Source of the DNA: Pseudomonas anguilliseptica
Lineage (GTDB): Bacteria; Pseudomonadota; Gammaproteobacteria; Pseudomonadales; Pseudomonadaceae
DNA: 64,000 nucleotides
Assembly: GCF_021375795.1 (NCBI RefSeq)
Contig: NZ_JAEIOI010000002.1
Location: forward strand, 496,001 to 560,000
Reading direction: 5' to 3'
Numbering within the stretch: position 1 is the first letter of the stretch; each line of letters starts with the position of its first letter. Both the position numbers and the translations under genes were made by a program. The notes beneath the pieces were generated by a model. It was not told the DNA's origin, did no database searches, and saw nothing but the letters and a program-made list of their open reading frames with translations. This document shows, in pieces, positions 8,392 through 16,691 of the stretch.

Positions 8392-8832
8392 TCAAGCGGC
8401 GATACCCGCATCCGGTTTCAGCCCGACCGACTCCACCGCGCTCACCGCGCACTGCTCATCGATATCCGAGGTATCACCAGTGATACCCACTGCGCCGATT
8501 ACCTCGCCGCGCTCATCACGGATCAGCACACCACCCGGTACCGGCACCAGTTGACCGTCTGCCAGGTTGTTTACCGCGCCGATAAATGCCGGGCGCTGCT
8601 GCGCGTCGGCCGCAATCAGGCGCGAGCCCTTGCCCAGCGCCAACGCACCCCAGGCCTTGCCGATGGCGATTTGCGGGCGTAGCAGGCTGGCGCCGTCTTC
8701 GCGCTGCAGGCTGATCAGGTGACCGCCGGCATCCAGTACGGCAACAGTCAGCGGTGCGGCAGAGATTTCCCGAGCGACTGCCAGGGCGCGGTTACTGATG
8801 GTGGTGGCGATTTGCAGATTCAACGTACTCAT
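8392..8832 (-). CDS. GlcG/HbpS-family protein
   Basis: 146 residues, covering the whole GlcG/HbpS domain (VAVLDAGGHLISLQREDGA, then IAIGKAWGALALGKGS, PVPGGVLIRD and GAVGITGDTSDIDEQCA). The family binds haem or cobalamin-like ligands in some members, but in glycolate and glyoxylate clusters its role is unknown. It is divergent from gcl, with the shared 338-base gap carrying regulator-type palindromes, so it probably belongs to the glyoxylate regulon. It has no signal peptide, so it is likely cytoplasmic. Confidence 0.8.
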   Translation of the reverse strand: MSTLNLQIATTISNRALAVAREISAAPLTVAVLDAGGHLISLQREDGASLLRPQIAIGKAWGALALGKGSRLIAADAQQRPAFIGAVNNLADGQLVPVPGGVLIRDERGEVIGAVGITGDTSDIDEQCAVSAVESVGLKPDAGIAA

Positions 8833-8984
8833 CTTGGGTTTTCCTCAAGGCTAATAAATCCAACGAAACACCCAGCGCTGCGCCGCCTACAGGGCGATTG
8901 ACAGTAGCCGGGCAATCCAAAGCTCGCCACCACTATCCCACCAGAAACAAAAAACTCAATAGTCGAATACAATACAAATAGTCT

Positions 8985-8994
8985 TTGTATACAG
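8985..8994. promoter_or_regulatory. TTGTATACAG operator-like site
   Basis: Nine of ten bases match the palindrome TTGTATACAA found at 7499 and 9135. It is placed nearer the GlcG-like gene in the divergent gap. Confidence 0.4.
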
Positions 8995-9090
8995 TTATGC
9001 GTATCGCTTTCCGCATCAGATCAAGCACCCCAGCTAAAACGCTTGTTTTAAAAGATTTTTTGCCAGACGGCGGCTTGGCGACAAAACGTG

Positions 9091-9106
9091 TTGACCAGAA
9101 GGTCAG
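9091..9106. promoter_or_regulatory. RutR-type box upstream of gcl
   Basis: TTGACCAGAAGGTCAG matches the RutR consensus TTGACCAnnTGGTCAA at 12 of 14 defined positions and shares TTGAC-N6-GGTCAG with the site at 7513. It lies 65 bases before the gcl ATG. Confidence 0.5.
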
Positions 9107-9134
9107 GCCATGAATAGAATCCAAGCCAGCTGTT

Positions 9135-9144
9135 TTGTATACAA
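9135..9144. promoter_or_regulatory. TTGTATACAA palindrome upstream of gcl
   Basis: A perfect 10-base palindrome 26 bases before the gcl start, identical to the one at 7499. Its place between promoter and gene would suit a repressor. Confidence 0.5.
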
Positions 9145-9170
9145 TCTGATAACAAACGAGGCACAAGACA

Positions 9171-10946
9171 ATGGCCAAAATGAGAGCAATCGAGGCCGCC
9201 GTACTGGTGATGCGCCGCGAAGGCGTTGACACTGCGTTCGGCATTCCCGGCGCCGCCATCAACCCCCTGTACGCTGCACTGAAAAAAGTCGGCGGTATCG
9301 ACCACGTCCTGGCTCGCCACGTCGAAGGTGCCTCGCACATGGCTGAGGGTTACACCCGCACCAATGCCGGCAACATCGGTGTGTGCATCGGCACTTCCGG
9401 CCCTGCAGGCACTGACATGGTCACCGGGCTGTACTCGGCATCGGCCGACTCCATTCCAATTCTGTGCATCACCGGCCAAGCGCCGCGTGCCCGTATGCAC
9501 AAGGAAGACTTCCAGGCCGTCGACATCACCAGCATCGTCAAGCCGGTGACCAAATGGGCAACTACCGTGATGGAGCCAGGCCAAGTGCCGCGCGCCTTCC
9601 AGAAAGCCTTCTATGAAATGCGCAGCGGTCGTCCTGGCCCGGTGCTGATCGACCTGCCGTTCGACGTGCAGATGGCCGAGATTGAATTCGACATCGACGC
9701 CTACGAGCCGCTGCCGCTGGCCAAACCGGCGACCAACCGCGTGCAGGCAGAAAAAGCCATCGCCATGCTCAACGACGCCGAGCGTCCGTTGCTGGTTGCC
9801 GGTGGCGGTATCTTCAATGCCGACGCCGCCGACAAACTGGTGGAGTTCGCCGAACTGACCGGCGTGCCAGTTGTACCGACCCTGATGGGCTGGGGCGTGA
9901 TCCCGGATGACCACAAGCTGATGGTCGGCATGGTCGGTCTGCAGACTTCACACCGTTACGGCAACGCCACCCTGCTGGCTTCCGACCTGGTGTTCGGTAT
10001 CGGTAACCGCTGGGCCAACCGCCACACCGGTTCGGTTGATGTCTACACCGAAGGCCGCAAATTCATCCACGTCGACATCGAACCGACGCAGATTGGCCGT
10101 GTATTCAACCCGGACCTGGGCATCGTTTCCGATGCTGGTTCGGCGCTGGACGCCTTCCTGGAAGTGGCTCGCGAATGGAAAGCCGCTGGCAAGCTGAAAG
10201 ATCGCAGCGCCTGGCTGGACAGCTGCCGCGAGCGTAAGCGCACCCTGCAGCGCAAGACCCACTTCGACAACGTGCCGGCCAAGCCGCAGCGCGTGTACGA
10301 AGAGATGAACGAAGCGTTCGGCAAGGACACCTGCTACGTCACCACCATCGGTCTGTCGCAGATCGCTGGCGCGCAGTTCCTCCACGTCTACAAGCCGCGT
10401 CACTGGATCAACTGTGGTCAGGCAGGTCCGCTGGGCTGGACCATTCCGGCAGCGCTGGGTGTGGTCAAGGCCGACCCCTCGCGCTCCGTTGTAGCGCTGT
10501 CCGGCGACTACGACTTCCAGTTCATGATCGAAGAGCTGGCGGTAGGCGCACAGTTCAACCTGCCGTACATCCACGTGCTGGTGAACAACTCCTACCTGGG
10601 TCTGATCCGTCAGGCGCAGCGCGGCTTCGAGATCGACTACTGCGTACAGCTGGCGTTCGAGAACATCAACGCGCCGGAAATCAACGGTTACGGTGTTGAC
10701 CACGTTGCCGTGGTTGAAGGCCTGGGCTGTAAGGCCATCCGCGTGTTCGACCCGAACGAGCTGCAAAACGCCTTCGCCGAAGCCAAGCGCCTGATGGCCG
10801 AGCACCGCGTACCGGTGGTGGTGGAAATTATCCTGGAGCGTGTCACCAACATCTCCATGGGTACCGAAATCAACGCCGTCAACGAGTTCGAAGAACTGGC
10901 CGAACGCGGCGTCGACGCCCCGACGGCCATCTCGCTGCTCGACTAA
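9171..10946 (+). CDS. gcl: Glyoxylate carboligase
   Basis: 591 residues of a thiamine-diphosphate enzyme joining two glyoxylates to tartronate semialdehyde and CO2. The N-terminal Pyr domain has Val51 ([13 protein letters not shown]) where most ThDP enzymes have the catalytic Glu; this is the hallmark of Gcl. The C-terminal PP domain has the metal/ThDP-binding [15 protein letters not shown] followed by NNSYLG. GAGG lies upstream of the ATG. It leads gcl-hyi-glxR-ttuD-pykF and is probably controlled by the palindromes at 8985-9144. It uses glyoxylate made by AllA. Confidence 0.97.
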   Translation: MAKMRAIEAAVLVMRREGVDTAFGIPGAAINPLYAALKKVGGIDHVLARHVEGASHMAEGYTRTNAGNIGVCIGTSGPAGTDMVTGLYSASADSIPILCITGQAPRARMHKEDFQAVDITSIVKPVTKWATTVMEPGQVPRAFQKAFYEMRSGRPGPVLIDLPFDVQMAEIEFDIDAYEPLPLAKPATNRVQAEKAIAMLNDAERPLLVAGGGIFNADAADKLVEFAELTGVPVVPTLMGWGVIPDDHKLMVGMVGLQTSHRYGNATLLASDLVFGIGNRWANRHTGSVDVYTEGRKFIHVDIEPTQIGRVFNPDLGIVSDAGSALDAFLEVAREWKAAGKLKDRSAWLDSCRERKRTLQRKTHFDNVPAKPQRVYEEMNEAFGKDTCYVTTIGLSQIAGAQFLHVYKPRHWINCGQAGPLGWTIPAALGVVKADPSRSVVALSGDYDFQFMIEELAVGAQFNLPYIHVLVNNSYLGLIRQAQRGFEIDYCVQLAFENINAPEINGYGVDHVAVVEGLGCKAIRVFDPNELQNAFAEAKRLMAEHRVPVVVEIILERVTNISMGTEINAVNEFEELAERGVDAPTAISLLD

Positions 10947-10964
10947 ATCGCTTACTGAACCAGT

Positions 10965-10987
10965 AGCCCGGATAGGTTATCCGGGCT
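10965..10987 (+). other. Hairpin between gcl and hyi
   Basis: AGCCCGGATA-GGT-TATCCGGGCT, a 10-bp perfect stem with no T-run. It resembles the AGCCCGGAT-type dispersed elements of Pseudomonas and may stabilise or punctuate the operon mRNA. Confidence 0.5.
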
Positions 10988-11008
10988 GCGCAAGACAAGG
11001 AGCACACC

Positions 11009-11791
11009 ATGCCCCGTTTTGCCGCCAACCTGTCGATGCTGTTCACCGAAGTGGACTTCATGGACCGTTTCGCCGCTGCCGCCGATGCTGACTTTAGCGG
11101 TGTTGAATACCTGTTCCCCTACGATTTCAGCGCCGAAGAAATCAAAGCGCGCCTGGATGCCAACAAACTTGAGCAGGTGCTGTTCAACCTGCCGGCTGGC
11201 GATTGGGCCAAGGGTGAGCGTGGTATCGCCTGCCACCCTGACCGCGTTGAAGAATTCCGCGCTGGCGTGGACAAAGCCATCGCCTACGCCAAGGTATTGG
11301 GCAACACGCAGATCAACTGCCTGGCCGGTATCCGCCCGCAAGGTCTGGATTGCGCCACCGTCGAGCAGACCTTTGTCGACAACCTCAAGTTTGCCGCTGA
11401 AAAACTGCAAGCTGCGGGCATCAAGCTGGTCATGGAAATGATCAACACCCGCGACATCCCGGGCTTCTACCTGAACACCACGAAGCAGGCCCTGGCGATT
11501 CGCGACAAGGTCGCAAGCAGCAACCTGTTCCTGCAATACGACATCTACCACATGCAGATCATGGAAGGTGACCTGGCGCGTACCGTCGAGGCCAACCTGC
11601 CTGTGATCAACCATGTGCAGTTGGCCGACAACCCGGGCCGCAACGAGCCGGGCACTGGCGAGATCAACTACCGCTTCCTCTTCGAGCACCTGGACCGCAT
11701 TGGCTACCAGGGCTGGATCGGCTGTGAATACAAGCCAGCCACCACCACCGCTGCCGGCCTCGGCTGGATGAAGGCACATAACGCAATCTGA
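11009..11791 (+). CDS. hyi: Hydroxypyruvate isomerase
   Basis: 260 residues of a TIM-barrel protein interconverting hydroxypyruvate and tartronate semialdehyde. MPRFAANLSMLFTEVDFMDRF at the start, GVEYLFPYDFSAEEI, the metal-site regions MEMINTRDIPGFYLN and QYDIYHMQIMEGDL, and IGCEYKPA near the end are typical of Hyi. AAGGAG precedes the ATG. It lies between gcl and glxR (17-base gap), the order seen in other Pseudomonas. Confidence 0.95.
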   Translation: MPRFAANLSMLFTEVDFMDRFAAAADADFSGVEYLFPYDFSAEEIKARLDANKLEQVLFNLPAGDWAKGERGIACHPDRVEEFRAGVDKAIAYAKVLGNTQINCLAGIRPQGLDCATVEQTFVDNLKFAAEKLQAAGIKLVMEMINTRDIPGFYLNTTKQALAIRDKVASSNLFLQYDIYHMQIMEGDLARTVEANLPVINHVQLADNPGRNEPGTGEINYRFLFEHLDRIGYQGWIGCEYKPATTTAAGLGWMKAHNAI

Positions 11792-11808
11792 ATCAGAGGA
11801 TATTTCTC

Positions 11809-12699
11809 ATGGCAAAAATCGGATTTATCGGCACCGGCATCATGGGCAAGCCTATGGCGCAGAACCTGCAAAATGCCGGGCACACCCTGTTCTTCTCCGA
11901 GCACTTCGACAAGGCTCCGGCTGACCTGCTGGGCAACAACGGCATCGGCCTGGCCAACCCGCGCGAAGTGGCGCAGGAAGCTGAATTCATCATCATCATG
12001 GTGCCGGACACCCCTCAGGTTGAAGACGTGCTGTTCCGCGCTGACGGCGTAGCCGCAGGTGTGGGCGCTGGCAAAGTAGTGATCGACATGAGCTCGATCT
12101 CGCCGACCGCCACCAAGCAGTTCGCCGAGAAAATCAAAGCCACTGGCGCAGCCTACCTGGATGCTCCGGTATCCGGCGGTGAAGTCGGTGCCAAAGCGGC
12201 TACCCTGTCGATCATGGTAGGCGGTTGCCCGAATGCCTTCGAACGCGCCCTGCCGCTGTTCCAGGCCATGGGCAAGAACATCACCCGCGTTGGCGGTAAC
12301 GGTGACGGTCAGACCGCCAAGGTCGCCAACCAGATCATCGTTGCCCTGAACATCCAGGCAGTGGCCGAAGCCCTGCTGTTCGCCGCCAAGAATGGCGCCG
12401 ATCCAGCCAAGGTACGTGAAGCACTGATGGGCGGTTTCGCCGGCTCGAAGATCCTTGAAGTGCACGGCGAGCGCATGATCAAGGGCACCTTCGACCCAGG
12501 CTTCCGTATCAGCCTGCACCAGAAGGACCTCAACCTGGCCCTGGCCGGTGCGCGCGAGCTGGGCCTCAACCTGCCCAACACCGCCAACGCCCAGCAAGTG
12601 TTCAGCACCTGTGCAGCCATCGGTGGCAGCAACTGGGACCACTCGGCATTGATCAAAGGCCTGGAACACATGGCCAACTTCAACATCCGCGGCGAGTAA
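11809..12699 (+). CDS. glxR: Tartronate semialdehyde reductase
   Basis: 296 residues of the beta-hydroxyacid dehydrogenase family, reducing 2-hydroxy-3-oxopropionate to D-glycerate with NAD(P)H. It has an N-terminal Rossmann motif (IGFIGTGIMGKPMAQNL), the substrate motif DAPVSGGEVGAKAATL, and the catalytic-lysine region around GQTAKVANQI. Its RBS is GAGGA. It supplies glycerate to TtuD, though three hairpins separate the two genes. Confidence 0.95.
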   Translation: MAKIGFIGTGIMGKPMAQNLQNAGHTLFFSEHFDKAPADLLGNNGIGLANPREVAQEAEFIIIMVPDTPQVEDVLFRADGVAAGVGAGKVVIDMSSISPTATKQFAEKIKATGAAYLDAPVSGGEVGAKAATLSIMVGGCPNAFERALPLFQAMGKNITRVGGNGDGQTAKVANQIIVALNIQAVAEALLFAAKNGADPAKVREALMGGFAGSKILEVHGERMIKGTFDPGFRISLHQKDLNLALAGARELGLNLPNTANAQQVFSTCAAIGGSNWDHSALIKGLEHMANFNIRGE

Positions 12700-12706
12700 G
12701 CAACAG

Positions 12707-12736
12707 GTTTCAGGGCGGGGTCAGCCGCCCTGAAAC
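12707..12736 (+). terminator. Hairpin after glxR (possible terminator)
   Basis: A 12-bp perfect stem (GTTTCAGGGCGG / CCGCCCTGAAAC) with a 6-base loop directly after the glxR stop. The T-run is short (CCCTTT). Confidence 0.45.
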
Positions 12737-12752
12737 AACCCTTTCGATCTGT

Positions 12753-12783
12753 CCGGCAGGCGGTGTCACGGCCTGCCTGCCGG
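12753..12783. repeat. Second hairpin of glxR-ttuD gap
   Basis: CCGGCAGGC / GCCTGCCGG, a perfect 9-bp stem with a 13-base loop. Confidence 0.4.
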
Positions 12784-12788
12784 GTGGG

Positions 12789-12839
12789 TCGATTCTAGTG
12801 CGCAGCGCCTTGGCCCAGGGCGCTGCGCACTAGAATCGA
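12789..12839. repeat. 51-base near-perfect palindrome upstream of ttuD
   Basis: Two 25-base arms around a single C at 12814, with one mismatch that would be a G-U pair in RNA. The left arm starts TCGATTCTAGTGCGCAGCGCC. It ends 50 bases before the ttuD ATG. It could be a very strong mRNA hairpin, a cruciform or a protein site. Confidence 0.6.
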
Positions 12840-12889
12840 ACGTGCTTCAGTAATAAAAAGTGGCTCCGGCCCTATCAAGAGAGATCGCC

Positions 12890-14176
12890 ATGTCCATCGA
12901 TCCGTCTTTCAATCCAACGTCCCTGCTGCGCGAGCTGTTCGCCAGCGCCATCGACGCCGCTCACCCGCGCCAGGTGCTGGCTGATTACCTGCCGGAAGAC
13001 CGCAGCGGCCGCGTTATCGTGATCGGCGCAGGTAAAGCCGCCGCAGCCATGGCCGAAGTGATCGAGCAGGAATGGCAAGGCGAAGTCTCCGGCCTGGTGG
13101 TCACCCGCTATGAACACGGCGCCAACTGCCGGAAGATCGAAGTGGTCGAAGCCGCGCACCCGGTGCCGGACGATGCCGGCGAGCGCGTCGCGCGACGCGT
13201 GCTGGAGCTGGTGTCGAACCTCAGCGAAGACGACCGGGTGATCTTCCTCCTCTCCGGTGGCGGCTCCTCGCTGCTGGCGTTGCCGGCCGAGTGCATCAGC
13301 CTCAAGGACAAGCAAGCGATCAACAAGGCCCTGCTCAAATCCGGCGCCACCATCGGCGAGATGAACTGCGTACGCAAGCATCTCTCGGCGATCAAGGGCG
13401 GCCGTCTGGCCAAGGCCTGCTGGCCGGCCACCGTGTACACCTACGCCATCTCCGACGTGCCCGGTGACGAAGCCACGGTGATTGCCTCCGGCCCCACCGT
13501 GGGTGACCCGACCACCTCGGCCGAAGCCCTGGCGATTCTTGCCCGCTACGCCATCGACATCCCGACCAACGTACGCAGCTGGCTGCAGGACCCACGCTCA
13601 GAAACGGTCAAGCCGGGCGATCCGGTACTCGCTCGTAGCCACTTCCAATTGATCGCCACCCCGCAGCAGTCGCTCGACGCCGCCGCGGCCAAGGCCGAAG
13701 CCGCCGGTTTCCCGGTGCTGATCCTCGGCGACCTGGAAGGCGAGTCGCGCGACGTGGCCAAGGTGCATGCCGGCATCGCCCGCCAGGTGCAGCTGCACGG
13801 CCAGCCGATCAAACCGCCCTGCGTAATCCTCTCCGGCGGCGAAACCACCGTCACCGTGCGCGGCAACGGCCGTGGCGGGCGCAACGCCGAATTTCTCCTG
13901 AGCCTGACTGACAGCCTCAAGGGCCTGCCTGGCGTCTACGCCCTGGCTGGCGACACCGATGGCATTGACGGTTCGGAAGACAACGCCGGGGCCATCATGA
14001 CCCCCGACAGCTATGCCCGCGCCCATGATATGGGCCTGAGCAGCAGCGATGAGCTGGATAACAACAACGGCTACGGCTACTTCGCCGCCCTCGATCAACT
14101 GATCGTCACCGGGCCGACGCGTACCAACGTCAACGATTTTCGCGCCATCCTCATTCTTGAGAACCCTGCCCAATGA
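12890..14176 (+). CDS. ttuD: Glycerate 2-kinase / hydroxypyruvate reductase (MOFRL family)
   Basis: 428 residues of the TtuD/GckA family. The N-terminal domain binds nucleotide (VIGAGKAAAAMAEVIE, LLSGGGSSLL). The C-terminal MOFRL part carries LSGGETTVTVRGNGRGGRNAEF and AGDTDGIDGSEDNAGA. It was historically called hydroxypyruvate reductase, but the family's shown activity is phosphorylation of glycerate to 2-phosphoglycerate, which fits the pyruvate kinase gene immediately after it. ATG 12890 follows AGAGAG. The stop overlaps the pykF start (ATGA at 14173). Confidence 0.92.
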   Translation: MSIDPSFNPTSLLRELFASAIDAAHPRQVLADYLPEDRSGRVIVIGAGKAAAAMAEVIEQEWQGEVSGLVVTRYEHGANCRKIEVVEAAHPVPDDAGERVARRVLELVSNLSEDDRVIFLLSGGGSSLLALPAECISLKDKQAINKALLKSGATIGEMNCVRKHLSAIKGGRLAKACWPATVYTYAISDVPGDEATVIASGPTVGDPTTSAEALAILARYAIDIPTNVRSWLQDPRSETVKPGDPVLARSHFQLIATPQQSLDAAAAKAEAAGFPVLILGDLEGESRDVAKVHAGIARQVQLHGQPIKPPCVILSGGETTVTVRGNGRGGRNAEFLLSLTDSLKGLPGVYALAGDTDGIDGSEDNAGAIMTPDSYARAHDMGLSSSDELDNNNGYGYFAALDQLIVTGPTRTNVNDFRAILILENPAQ

Positions 14177-15588
14177 ACGCCGACAAGAAAGTAAAAATCC
14201 TCGCCACCCTTGGCCCAGCGATCAAAACCATCGACGACATCCGCCAGCTGGTCGAAAACGGGGTCAACCTGTTCCGCCTCAACTTCAGCCACGGCGAACA
14301 CGCCGACCACGCCCAACGTTACAACTGGGTGCGTGAAGTCGAACAACAGCTGAATACCCCGATCGGCATCCTCATGGATCTGCAAGGGCCCAAACTGCGC
14401 GTTGGCCGCTTCGCCGAGGGCAAGGTCAACCTGCAACGCGGCCAGACCCTGCGCCTGGATCTGGACAGCACCCCGGGTGACGTCAACCGGGTCAACCTGC
14501 CGCACCCGGAAATCATCGAAGCGCTGCAACCGGGCATGAGCCTGCTGCTCGACGATGGCCGCCTGCGACTGCAAGTTACTGCCAAGCACAGCGATGCAGT
14601 GATCACCGAAGTGATCGCCGGTGGCGAGCTGTCCGACCGCAAGGGCGTCAACGTGCCGGAAGCGGTGCTGCAACTCAGCCCGCTGACCGAGAAAGATCGC
14701 CGCGACCTGAGCTTCGGCCTGGAGCTGGGTGTGGACTGGGTGGCGCTGTCGTTCGTGCAACGCCCGGAAGACATCATCGAAGCCCGCGAATTGATTCAGG
14801 GCAAAGCCGCGCTGATGGCCAAGATCGAGAAGCCCTCGGCGGTGATTCACCTGGAAGAAATCGCCAAACTGTGCGACGCGATCATGGTCGCCCGTGGTGA
14901 CCTGGGCGTGGAAGTGCCGGCTGAAAACGTACCGCGCATTCAGAAAGACATCATCCGTACCTGCCGCCAGCTCGGCCGGCCGGTGGTGGTGGCCACGCAG
15001 ATGCTCGAATCCATGCGCTTCTCCCCTGCGCCGACCCGCGCCGAGGTCACTGACGTGGCCAACGCTGTGGCCGAAGGCGCCGATGCGGTGATGCTCTCGG
15101 CGGAAACCGCTTCCGGTGATTACCCACAGGAAGCCGTGCAGATGATGAGCAAGATCATCCGCCAGGTGGAGAACGGCCCGGACTTCCAGGCTCAGCTGGA
15201 TGTCAGCCGCCCACAGGCCGAAGCCACCGCGTCGGATGCAATCAGCTGCGCCATCCGCCGCATCAGCAGCATCCTGCCGGTCGCCGCACTGGTGAACTAC
15301 ACCGAGTCGGGCAACTCCAGCCTGCGCGCCTCACGCGAGCGGCCGAAAGCACCGATCCTCAGCCTGACCCCGAACCTCGATACCGCTCGCCGCCTGAGTG
15401 TGGCCTGGGGTGTGTATTCGGTGGTCAATGCACGCCTGAGCAAGGTCGAGGAAGTCACCCGCACCGCCCTGGAAACCGCCCGTTCGGCTGGGCTGGCGAA
15501 CACCGGTGACACCGTGGTGATTACCGCTGGCGAGCCATTCGGTCAGCCTGGCAGCACCAACAGCCTGCGGATTGAAATCCTGCATTGA
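14173..15588 (+). CDS. pykF: Pyruvate kinase
   Basis: 471 residues. The fold is standard: KVKILATLGPAI start, NFSHGEHADH, a beta-barrel B domain about residues 70-165, the catalytic lysine in MAKIEKPSAV, the metal/ADP motif MVARGDLGVEVP, and ATQMLESM. It is translationally coupled to ttuD. In this setting it closes the glyoxylate-to-pyruvate route (glycerate, 2-phosphoglycerate, PEP, pyruvate; enolase is elsewhere). Pseudomonas usually has a second pyruvate kinase, so this copy may be specific to the operon. Confidence 0.95.
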   Translation: MNADKKVKILATLGPAIKTIDDIRQLVENGVNLFRLNFSHGEHADHAQRYNWVREVEQQLNTPIGILMDLQGPKLRVGRFAEGKVNLQRGQTLRLDLDSTPGDVNRVNLPHPEIIEALQPGMSLLLDDGRLRLQVTAKHSDAVITEVIAGGELSDRKGVNVPEAVLQLSPLTEKDRRDLSFGLELGVDWVALSFVQRPEDIIEARELIQGKAALMAKIEKPSAVIHLEEIAKLCDAIMVARGDLGVEVPAENVPRIQKDIIRTCRQLGRPVVVATQMLESMRFSPAPTRAEVTDVANAVAEGADAVMLSAETASGDYPQEAVQMMSKIIRQVENGPDFQAQLDVSRPQAEATASDAISCAIRRISSILPVAALVNYTESGNSSLRASRERPKAPILSLTPNLDTARRLSVAWGVYSVVNARLSKVEEVTRTALETARSAGLANTGDTVVITAGEPFGQPGSTNSLRIEILH

Positions 15589-15657
15589 TCAAAAGCGCTG
15601 CGACAGACCCCAGCACCGCCGCAGCGCACCACTCCCACGCTGGCTTTGCCAGTTTGA

Positions 15658-15693
15658 AGGCACTCACTGTTCCCGCGGTGGGTGCCTCTTTTT
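15658..15693 (+). terminator. Terminator after pykF
   Basis: AGGCACTCAC / GTGGGTGCCT, a 10-bp stem with one wobble pair, followed by CTCTTTTT. Confidence 0.72.
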
Positions 15694-15732
15694 ATTCCCG
15701 GCCCCGGTGATTGTTTACTCAGGTTCGTCTGT

Positions 15733-16683
15733 ATGTCGCCATTACCGCTCCCCACCCACGCTTTGCAGGGCTTTCGCACCCTGCTCAAAGGCTTCAGTCA
15801 GATTTTTCTGCAAGCCAACTCCGGCTGCGGCCTGCTGGTGCTCCTGGCGATTGCCATCGGTGCTCCGCAACTGCTTGGCGGCGCACTGCTCGGTTGCCTG
15901 AGCAGCACATTGACCGCGCAGCGCCGGGGTTATGCCAAAGCCGACATCGAACTCGGCTTGTACGGCTACAACGGCGTGCTGCTGGGTATGCTGATCAGCC
16001 TGCAATTTGCCTGGTCAGCGCTGTTACCGCTATTGATCATCGTCAGTGCCGGAGCCTCCAGCCTGCTGCTCAGCGTATGGATGCGCTGTATGCGCGAACG
16101 TCAGTGGCTGCCGGCCTTCACCTTTCCCTTTGTCGGCCTGAGCTGGCTGCTGCTGTGGCTGGCCCCGGTTCTGCAGCTTGAGCTGACGCAGCCCGTACCC
16201 AGTGCTGCACAAGCACTGGACTGGTGGGCCAGCCTGATTGCCATGGCGCGCGGTTTGGGCCAGGTGATTTTTCTCGATCAACCATTGGCCGGCGTCTGCC
16301 TGCTGCTGGGTCTGCTTCTGGCGGATCGACGCGCCGCCTGCTGGGCGCTCCTCGGCTCCACCGGTGGTTTGGCGCTGGCGCTGTATCAAGGGCTACCGCA
16401 GCACAGTGCGCTGACCGGTCTGTATGGCTATAACGCCGCGCTGGCGGCTATCGCCCTCAGTCAGGTGCATCGCCGCATTTGGCTGCCAGCCCTGGGTATC
16501 GCCCTGGCGCTGGTGCTGCAACCCGGCTTCAGCGCCCTGGGTCTACCAGCGCTGACCATGCCGTTTATCCTCACCTGCTGGCTGGTCAGCGCGACGCAAC
16601 GCCTGCTGCGCAAAGCCGCAGTCGACTGCACGCCACTGCCGCCGGCCAGCCAAGACAAGGTACGTCGAGAAAAGATGCCCTGA
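15733..16683 (+). CDS. Urea transporter (UT family)
   Basis: 316 residues, mostly hydrophobic, about ten membrane spans in two similar halves. Each half carries a LYGYNG/LYGYNA motif (GLYGYNGVLLGMLISL and GLYGYNAALAAIAL), the urea-pore signature of the UT (SLC14-like) family. ATG 15733 follows a weak AGG. The gene stands alone after the pykF terminator. A urea channel next to genes that release urea from allantoate and ureidoglycolate makes sense either for export or for scavenging. No urease is in view. Confidence 0.85.
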   Translation: MSPLPLPTHALQGFRTLLKGFSQIFLQANSGCGLLVLLAIAIGAPQLLGGALLGCLSSTLTAQRRGYAKADIELGLYGYNGVLLGMLISLQFAWSALLPLLIIVSAGASSLLLSVWMRCMRERQWLPAFTFPFVGLSWLLLWLAPVLQLELTQPVPSAAQALDWWASLIAMARGLGQVIFLDQPLAGVCLLLGLLLADRRAACWALLGSTGGLALALYQGLPQHSALTGLYGYNAALAAIALSQVHRRIWLPALGIALALVLQPGFSALGLPALTMPFILTCWLVSATQRLLRKAAVDCTPLPPASQDKVRREKMP

Positions 16684-16691
16684 GGGAAAAA

